Positions 35,801-46,425 of a DNA stretch of 64,000 nt are shown here, in pieces. Every line of letters begins with the position of its first letter. Position 1 is the stretch's first letter. The position numbers and the translations under genes are program-made. Origin of the DNA: Pomacea canaliculata (taxonomy: Eukaryota > Mollusca > Gastropoda > Architaenioglossa > Ampullariidae); the NCBI RefSeq assembly GCF_003073045.1, contig NC_037597.1:26736158-26800157 (forward strand). The letters are read 5' to 3'. Below the pieces are notes generated by a model, which did no database searches, had not been told where the DNA came from, and was given only the letters and a program-made list of their open reading frames with translations.

Positions 35801-38800
35801 GACACCAGGAACTTCTACTTTCAACTGTCAAGCGATGTAAGCTGGTCTTTGGCCATGTGACCTGGCACAACACTCTGTCAAAGACTATCCTCCACGGCAC
35901 CTTGGAGGGTAGCTGATGCTGCGCTGGCCAAAGAAAGAACTGGCTGACAAATGTTAAAGACTGGACTGCTCATCCTGTACAGGACCTGCTGACTATCGCC
36001 CACAATAGGCAAGTGGTGGGCCCTGTCAGCTGCTGCGTTTAACCACGTGCTGCCCCCAATGACAGGTGCTGGTCAAGGGATGACTGACATAGTAAGTAGG
36101 GTTCTATGGGAATCTTGCAGATTGTAGGATGTAGCTCAATTGGCAGCAAAGGGAGTAAAAAAAATATCCTTACATATTTCAATGCATAGTTATTTGTGTC
36201 TGATGCATTTCTATTTGACTAGACATTCCTGATAAAGAGGCTGAAAGGAGACTTTAAATGGAAAAATAAAATAGTAAGATGGGCTTAAATGATAAATATT
36301 GACAGTCTGAATCACTTCTGAGCAAACTTGTGGGTAGTAAAACAATCATGACTAAAACTTTTTCAAAGACAGAATACAACCAAGACAGGTCTGCTCAGAT
36401 TTTTATTAAGCTATGCCTTTCTGTATGTCATACTGCAACCTATAAATTGAGGCTGTGCTGGTGAGTCAACAAAAGTACTATCTAGACTAAATATAATGCT
36501 AGATAATACTTACAATGCTGTAGCAAATGGGCTCCAGAAATGATTCAAGGAACAGTTTAAAAGACCTCTTCCCCAAGCCCTTAGCCAAGTTTGGCAGCTG
36601 TGGATAGAATCCCATGCTAACTTTTTACTAATCAAACTAATAAAAATTGTCTCAGATATCAAATATCTTTAACTAAAGATTGCACAAGATGAGAAACACC
36701 AAAATTATTAGCTTACTAGAAGGCGTCTTTAGCATATTAGTTACATTTTTAGTTTTGCCTATATAATTGACACACACCACTAATGTCTGATGCGGCAGCA
36801 TTGTTGATAGGAATTTGACAGCCCAGTTGCAAAATTCTTTCCATTTACCTGTTTACACACTGTCTCAAGGAAGTTCAGGTGATGTGTATAGTGCCTTTTT
36901 GAACAAGCCTTTGCCAGAAGAGGCATCAGTTTGGTGATTGCTGATCCCAGAGCAGCAATGTGTGACAGTTCTGCCATCAAGTGAACACACCTGTCACAGA
37001 AAGAAGAATGAATGATGAAAGTAAAATAAAAGTGACACACACATGTTTAAAGAAAAATAAAAGTGACACACATTTAAAGTGAAATAAAAGTGAAGACATA
37101 TGCCTAAAATGGCAGGTAACCATAACCTATCTATACACAAAAACATTTAAAACTCTCAGCAGTTACAATAGTCTTTATCTTTTTAGAATGTGGTTATGCA
37201 GAAAATACAATAACTCTATAGTAGTAAAGATACCAATCTCTCGAGCAAATACAATGCCTCTTTGCTATGTGATACTACTTTCAAAGCTTTCATTGTTCCT
37301 ACGATGTTATGTTAGTATGCACTGAGATGACAAATCACAAAGTATTTTAAATCTGTATCTCTATCAAATATTGACTTTCATAATTTAAAGCATATTTCTC
37401 GATAAAGAAGGCAATGAAGGAATGGATGTAACTTTCAACCAGAAAATAGCTATTTTCATAGTAAGAATGTAAGTGGTTTGAAAAAAAGACAATACCCATC
37501 AGCCAGTTCCCATGGTTCTGGAGGTTTTCTGAATTTGTGATCCATGCAGCCACCATCCCGACCTCTGCCCATCTTAGGAGCAAGTGATCCACAAGAATAC
37601 ATCTAGAGAACATAAGGGAGTTAACAAAAGAAGCAATTTAAAAAAAAATAATAACATCTGGGACATAAGTTTAAGCTCCTTGATTGTCTAACATAAAAAA
37701 GAATCTTAAGGGTATTTTTTAAAAAAGCTTAACTGTAAGTTTAAAATTCTTTAAAATAAATCTACATTCTTTATCCTTCCCTTGCAGCTCCCACCACTGC
37801 TATCATTAACTGACCTGTTTGTCAGTGTGTAGGTCCATGTCATTGTCTCGCAACTGTTTAGCAACACTGTAAGTGGCAGGTCCTTTGTCCATTCCTCCAT
37901 ACTTCTCGCTTGTTGCAGGTTGGTTTTCCAGACCCTCAAAACCTTCTTTGACCTTTCCCAGCACTGTTTCGTAACTGGATTCACCTTCACATTAAAAGAA
38001 TCAAAGTGAATGATGGTTTTAATGAACTATGGAAAGAATGGCTGAAGAGGACAAGATGATCAATTAAAAACAAAGAAATAGCCAGCAACAAAGGTTATTT
38101 CATGGCTAGAGAGAGGGAAAATGAAAAAGATATAAATGTATCATGATAATGTATAAGCAAAATCATTTTTATGCACACATAAATGCCAGGTACAGAAGGA
38201 AATAAACACAAAACTGAAAAAACTATTCACTACCATATATCACAAACTTTTGACTATGTTAAGCAAAACAATGGCAAGTACATACCATAAGCTTTGACTA
38301 CATTAACCAAAGCAATGGCTGCACCCTGTCTCACAGAGGAAATATTGTCCTGAAGGTTGTTAAAAAACAGTGGGTATAAACTAGGTAGTTCATGTCTGAA
38401 AAAAAAAAAAGATGACATCATTTTATAGCAACCGAAATTTAATATTTTGGTATTCAATATTTTGTATCATTTGGCTAAAGGAAAAACATACAAATGGATA
38501 GCATAGTGACAATGAATATATTTCAACTTATTATGTGCTTGCATGTATATTTTTGTATGCAAATTTATATATGCATGACAGGCAAACTCTGAGCTTGAAA
38601 GCAATGTCAATAACTGCCAATGATAACTGAGCACATGATAAATGGAGAAAACTGCCACCCTAAAATGAATACCTGGATTCTTCTGGGAAGCAGAGGATGA
38701 AGTTACCACAGGCTACACATGCAGCTGAAAAGACGAGAAAAAACATTAATAAATTAATCCTTTATCACTAGGCAATACTACAGTTACTGTGATCCTCTGT

Positions 38801-41800
38801 GAGAGGAAGATTAGATTAAAAACCAAACACCACTTCACCGTAATACTAAGACAATAATAGTACATTCTTTTAGAGTTGTATTTCCCTCTATAAACATTAA
38901 GATTTTCCATCTTTTCAAGATATTTTTCAAACAGACCTGTAGAAGACATCAAAATATTTAATAATTCATTAAAGAGCTTCAGATCAAAATAATTCTAAAA
39001 TGTGTTTCCTTCAGCAGGACTTTCGAAGTCAGTGAATTAATCATGTGTGTGGTCTGGTTGGTTTGCTAAAATACAAAGCACTGGAGGAGAAAATCAAAAC
39101 AGCAGTGCTGGCAAAGGACTAAACTCCATCTGTTGAAGGATTACATTTTTATGCAGTCTCTCCCTTTGACTATCTTTTGGTATTCAACTACATGCTTTGC
39201 AGATGCAAAGAGTTTGTATCAATAACCACTGAATCTGTAAAGTGCATTTTCCAACGTGGAGGTAAGCTCAACATGCGGGACATAAAGACTAGAAATGGTC
39301 AACAATGCAAGAAACATAAGCATTAGCAAATGGATGACACCAAGGCAACCTTGAATGCAGTGCATGGATGAAAATGAAGAACTGAGAAGTAGAACAGTAT
39401 GTTTGATTATGAAAGTTATTTCTTATAGTGGTGGGTTGGAATCTGGACTAGAAAACTTCAAACATAAACACAGTTCAAAGAGAAAGTAATAAAAATGATT
39501 ATGAAAAATTCTGGATGATTTAAACTACAAAGCAGCACAATCAGACAGGCAAAAAAACATAATGGTGATAACAATAGCTAAAAAAATATGACTAGCATTC
39601 TGCTTTGAAAGTTTAAAGATCTTTTGAGAACCATTTTAATGAGATCCCATAACAGACACAGAGACAGAATGATAGCACTGCTAAAAGTTTTCAAGTTTTC
39701 CAATTGTTACAGGATATTCTGACATGCATAAATGGAAACCATACCATCTCTGACTGGCCAGCTGTCATCATTGAAGCAGATGAAAAGAGTTTCCAAAAGT
39801 CTGGGAACATGATGGCTTGCTGCAGAGATGTCTATCTGATGTGAGATGGAAGTGTTTGCTATTATTCACTTTTATCTTTGGAAACATCAAGTCTATTATT
39901 CAGTCAGGAGATGTGGCATGTAAGACTATTATTATTATCTCACTTACTAACATTATCCATACATTTTGTGCATAAATAAGAGTTCATAAATGACTGAATT
40001 TAATTTGCATTAGATTGTTAACAACCCCCCCCCCAAAAAAAAAACAAAAAAAAAAAACAAAACCACCAAAAAACATCTCAATATTAAATGAAGAACTGGT
40101 CCCACCTTTGACCCCAGCTCAGCAATACAAGCACAAGCAGCTTCGCGCACTGCGTGGTTATTGGAGTCTGTAGCTTGAATGTAGTAGTCAACCTTATAAA
40201 CATATTGTTCACATTAAGAAAATACAGTAATGATATGCGCTAATAAGATCTACATCTAGAAATTTTAATAACATTAAAGACGTAAACAAAAGATAATATC
40301 AGAATTTGTACTTAGTTTGAAATATCAGAGAAATCTTTTTGTACCAAAAGATCTTTTTCATTCCCATGCTTCTACAAATCCTAAAAGCAAACTTTCTTAT
40401 TGTCTCAAGTTGAAACAAAATAGAAAGGTCTGATGACTTAAAGAAATTGTTTTGTCTTGTTAATGGCAAGAAACTGATTAATGATCTATTGTCAACCTTA
40501 AGCAGCACTTACAACATTATCTATGTATTGTTCCACATAACTTTTTCCAGTCCCCTGTGTTACCAGGCGCCAGGTCTCCTGGGAGTAGATTCTCACTCCT
40601 TCTGCCATATAGTACCTGTAAAATGTTATCATTTTTGTTCCAATTAATATTGTTGCCAAAATTTGGCAAAGTTCTTTCCTGTTTATGAGCTATATCAGAA
40701 TACAATCATAACAAACCAAGCTCTCAATGTTGCAGGATGATGTTACATATTCATCACACTTGATGAACATTTATAAAGTGCTAATGGTAGATGTTTAATA
40801 TACATACATATTTATAACATATGTAGATATTTTGTATATTTTTTTAATAATACACACACACTCTTTACAGTCATACTACCATAAAACTAGTAAATAAGCA
40901 TTCTGTTCATCTCAACATTATTTAAAGGCAATATTTTTTAATGCAATTCTGGTCATGAATCATTCGGTGAATGTTAAAAATAACCAAAGAAACAAAGCAA
41001 AGGCAAAAACAAACAAATTTAATTAAAAAACAGCAGCCAGGAGTAACAAAAAAGAAGAAGAGCTAACCTGTTAAGACACATTCTTGGGATCAGCAGGGGG
41101 TAAAACTTCTGGCGTGTTTCTTCTGTTGGAAGGCTGAGGAAAAATTTCCGGGTTGCCACAGATGATGCCAAACGAACCTGGAGCCAGAGAAATAATACAA
41201 ATAGTTATTATTGAAAGAGGTTAAGATAGATGCAACTATTGCAACCAAATGTATGCTAAAACACACAGCTGAATGTGCAATTTCCATGGGTGGGAGCCAG
41301 AAATTTTCCTGGGACTGAAGATTTTTCAAGAGCCATGTAGTACTAGAGCATATGCATATAACATTATATGACACATGGTTGCATATGCGTTTCACGTTTT
41401 TCACATACACAACACACATAAGTCATACAATGTCTTTAGTAGTTAACAATGACAAATGTCCAACTTTATTAACCCTAATGGGCAATTATAACTTGGGAAG
41501 TGTGTTCTGTTACAAAAGTTTAAAAAAACTGCTAGTTACAATATTAGGCGAGTGGTGCATTATAAGAATGTGCATTCTTATATATAAAACATTCTTAAGG
41601 TACACCTATATCACACACCCATGAACATACAACTGACAATTAATCTATAATCTATGGTTGAGCATGTGGACTGCAGAGGTTGTAAACCACTTCAAGTCCC
41701 TATTGCTTTTGCATATAGGCATAGTATGTTTGCCTGCCTGAACTCAATATAACAAATTCTCCTGCTAGGACATGTTCTGGTATGGACAAAATGCTGTAAA

Positions 41801-44800
41801 CTTTTCTGACAATTTGCTGATCATAAAAAAGGAATCCAAATTTCTGTGCTTAACACCAATTACCTTAGAAAAAATATAGACAGTATGGTTCAAACTGTTC
41901 ATATCATGGACAGAAAACTGTAAAACCAGCATATGAAGGAAAAAAGTGAAAGACTTTCAATGAATGACTGATAAAAACAGCTCAATGTTGCTGTGCTGAC
42001 TGAAAAACTATTCAGCTATTGAAGGTACACATGCTGATCATGTTTACATCCCATTTTAGCCTGCAATCAAAAACAGAGCCTACGTACCTGAAGGTCTCAA
42101 CAGGTACACAATAAAACAAAATTTTATTTTCCTAAAGTCTATGCCTATCTCTTCTGTCTTATCTACATTTAATTTTGATAAGGCAAATAAAAACAAGTAA
42201 AAACTCCAATACCCACCAAAACCTAACACTTCTTATTTTTTTAAAAATCCAGTGATTGATGTTTGCATTGGTCTCCCTGACATTCTGGGAGCAGACTTTT
42301 CAGGGTATTTGTCAAAATGTCAAATTGTCCAGTTACTATGTTGGCAGGCTGTGTGGTTTCTGTTGGTCTCTTAGCTGTCTGTGTTGATGGCTCAGTTGCT
42401 GGATGAGGTAGCTGCTGCTTCTTAGTCGGCTGGAAGCTGATGCAGTCCTCCAACTTCCTTTTTTGGACAGCATTCTGGCAAACAGTGTCCTGTTTTTTGG
42501 TTTTTTTTTTTAGCTAGATGAGCCTCTCTTTCCAAATGCACTGTCTATGATGCATGTGCAGAAATCACATTTTTTATCATTTGGTCACTGGGGACCATCT
42601 GTATGGCTCTCAGTCCTCTGGCCCTTAAATCATACTTAATAAACCCAATAGCTTCAACATTTTTAGGTGTAAGGTTGGTTCTGTCTTTTTCAACAAAGTC
42701 ATCCATAATATTAAAGTTTCCCGCTGCCCGGCATTTTATTCGCTTCCAGTAATCGTTTTCTTTGAGTACGGATCAGTGACTAAACTTATGTCGGGGACGA
42801 TACGAACATCGCCAGTGAAAAGACAGATAAAGGTGGAAACACTGAAAGGACTTTTAATTGTGAAGTGCAACTTTGACAGCGAAAATTCACGAAATCCTTG
42901 TGAAAATATTTATGACACAATCTTGCAATGACTGAAACTTTACAAGGAGATTCACGGTCTATGAAGTACGGTTTGGGGCAACAGCCCCGCAAGATGACAA
43001 AGGTGCCGGACCATTATTGCCACGCTAATTTACACAGCGCCTCACCTGCACGTCCGCAAAGTTGGCTGAGCGGGAGATAAGGTAGAGATATTTTAATTTA
43101 AATTTTAAATACCGGTTTTCTATTTAAAATGGAATACTGTAGTAGCGTGGACAGATCAGCCGTTGAAAGCATCACTACTCGGTAAAGTCAGAGGAAAGTC
43201 CCACCCCCCTATTTATCGGCGTTCTTTGTCGGTGACGACATCATCATCGGCACGTGTCCCGCTTTCGCTCCCGAAACGTCTGGTCACCTTACCCGAGGTC
43301 ATCTTTCTGACTTATTGCTATAGCTGTGGTAAACAAGTTGTGACAAAAAAATTGATGATCAGAAAACGCTTCTAAGTTCTAATTAAGCAAATTATTGAAC
43401 CCATGTCTTCACGTTAAGCCCAACAATAACATCAAGCAGTTTATGAAGTTATCGTCACCATATTATTTCGCTTTAAGAAAAAACCGGTACTGTCACAAAC
43501 GGTGGGAAAGGTTACAAACAATTAAAACACTAAATTCGTGCGTTATTTCGCGAAATTAATCCAGCCTATCTAACTGTATGTAAATCAGTGCTTCCGGCAT
43601 CATATCAATAGGGATGTTGATACACGTACTCCATTACGCGCAGATGGTCGACCCCAGGCCCCGCGTATTCCTAACGCCGCCTCTGCCTATTACCACTAGC
43701 GTATGGTATCGTTCACGATACGAGAAATTTTCGTTTTTATTCATAGTCCCTGGTCCTTCGTAATCAGTGAAAATTTTGAATTTTACTTTCCGTCCCAGTT
43801 CCGTCCTGAGATTTTTTCTCAGGACGGAAATCCGTCCCCCGGACGGAGAACTCCCATCCCTGAATTTCTGTTCAGACTTATAGAATAATAACAAAAGCTG
43901 GCATTCTCCTGCCCTATGGACAAGCTCAAGGTATTTCACAGAAGATAGTGTGATGTCAAAACAAAATGACATACAGTCAAATCTCCCTACTATGCCACCC
44001 CACTACTATGCCACTCTCGGTATTATGCCACTTTTGCTCGGTCCCGACTATAAATTCAATGTAAAAAAAATTTACTATGCCACCCCCTACTCTCGCTACT
44101 ATGCCACTTTTTTGTGACTATTAAAAGACACAAGTTGTAAAATTCCGCGCAAAGCTCGATTACTATACTGTATGGTAGTGTGGGACATCGCTGTTAGTGG
44201 GGATGGAACATAGCACGCACACAGGGAGGGTGGAGGCTGGCAATGTGGCGGGGGTGACAGCTGGCCGGGTGACAGCTACCTGACAGAGGGAAGGTGTGTG
44301 GGGGTCGACTAGGGACAGGATGCAGGTGCGCGGATGTGGTTGGGAGGGGTGGAGGATGAAGAGGTGAGGGGGAGAATGAGAGGAGACAGCTAGCGAAGCC
44401 GACGATTTTTGAGAGCTTTGGACCAGACTTGGGCAAAGGACTCCTGTCTCTGACCGGCCCGCCCGCCAGTATATATACTATACATACAGTATTGGGTAAA
44501 ACTGAGTTAACTATATTAGTCCGGCCCTCTAAAACCATCCCAATTTCTCATGCGGCCCCTTGGGAAAACTAATTGCCCACCCCTGCTTTGGACTGACGGG
44601 TAACTTGAGCAAATAAAGCCGTTTTTACGAACCCTCTCTACTATGCCACTCTCGCTACTATGCCACTTTTGCTCGGTCCCGGTAGGTGGCATAGTAGGGA
44701 GATTTGACTGTAGATATTTAGCAGACTGTACTCCGTGCCAAAGGGCAAAGTCCACATACATCATGAACCACAATCTGCAGCCCAAATATAAAACATATCA

Positions 44801-46394
44801 TACAAGCCGGTGTGGCAATCTCTGGCTTTACATGAGAAGCAACTTTACTTCTCACACTGCACAGGCACAGATGCAGGGATCAACAGATGATGCATGCGCA
44901 GATAGTGTAAAATGCAATCTAGTTATATGCAATTTTAAGTATATGTCTTTTTTGTCAAATTCTGGAAGACTCATGAGTCGAGCACGTTGTGAAATGGTTA
45001 GTGAAATGTCAGCTGTACAAATAATGCTTATAACTTAAGTAATAAGTTACATTTTTATTTTTATGCTTAGTTCAGTTCTTCAGCTTTTTTTTTCTAGGAT
45101 TGTATTTGTGGCGTTATAGACTATAATAGCGTGCTAATATAGTATGCACAGACTGATTTTAATTAATTTGAATGAAATGTGTAATGTGAATAACCACCAC
45201 ACTGCCGGGCGCCCCTCAGTAAGGCCAGTTGATATTCCTTATAAACAACCACCTCTGTGGTGTCTTAGCAGAAATGACCCGTCATGGCGGAATTGACCTG
45301 TTGACTCCTCCTACACCTGCGCACTGTGTAAAGTTGCTTCTCGTGTAAAGGTGGAGAGGGGGGGGGGGAATTGGTATTTTACGCCGTGCCAGCAAGGCAG
45401 CCAGCCCTATAAACAGATGCCACGTGCAGAGAAAAACAGCGTGCCCGAGACGAGAAATGAACTCTGGGCAGCCAACCTTCACTGTATTGGTGACAGGCGC
45501 TAACCGTTGCGCCACCCAACCGCTCGTGTAAAGCTGGAGATCGCCACACCGGAATACACTCCAAAGATACTGCAGTTCCAAATAACACATCCAACAGAAC
45601 AGATGGCAACAGTCACACTGGAACGATGAAAGACTTCTAGCACACACTGAAGTTCACTGAACTACAATGGTCAAGCGGACATGAAGCCCACAGAACTGTG
45701 CTGATCGTGAAATCTGCAAGTCAAAATGGAAATGAAGCCACCAGAATGGAAAAGGCACCACATTCCAAATGCACAATGGCAGGCAGATCGAAAACATACA
45801 TAATCACAGGTAAAACAAAAGGAAGACGTCAGATAAGACAAAAATACCACCGAGTTCTGCCCTCTTCAGCCTGTTAGGTAAAGGGACATCACTCTATTTT
45901 ATAAACAGTATTATAAAAGTCACCATTATTATTACGTATCATATATCTATTCCTATTTCTTGCTTTCATGCAAAATTGAAATCTTAGGGAAACAGAAAAT
46001 GAAATGATGAAATGAAGACAAAGACAAGCATTTTAAAAGAAACAGCTAAAGGAAAAAGCAGAAGAGTATGTTCGTTTGCCAAAATGTTTACATGTACATC
46101 TTTATGTTAACAATTTAAAGGAGATAAAACAGATTTTTCTAAAATCACAACAACACAATTATAGCAGTAATGAGTTTTATTTATTTGTTTATGTTACCTG
46201 ACTCCAGTTATCTGCTAGTCCTAGGCTGAGGTACTTAGTAAACTGGTGACCATGTCTGTATATGGCATTTTCTTCTGTCAGTTTGGCCTCACTGTCCAAT
46301 TCCGCTAAGGCAAAAAGTAAAAAGAGTTAAGGCAAATCCAAACAGCATGTAAAATGCTTGACAATTAATTTTACAGTTTCTGATAATATATATA

Positions 46395-46425
<31 letters not shown>

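Larger units (their letters stand above)
41178..46197. other. 5-kb HEAT gene intron loaded with repeats
   Basis: The largest intron of the HEAT gene. It contains a broken coding fragment (42241-42706), a hAT-type terminus (43780-43862), a Tigger-like MITE with a nested hAT-like MITE (43974-44710), an unknown repeat in two inverted copies (44808-44890 and about 45285-45565) and a SINE (45358-45522). The part from 41178 to 42240 shows nothing recognisable. Confidence 0.7.

Noticed and set aside
43634-43972. 112-codon minus-strand open frame
   Set aside because: Runs through the hAT-type terminus and its hairpin; not a gene.
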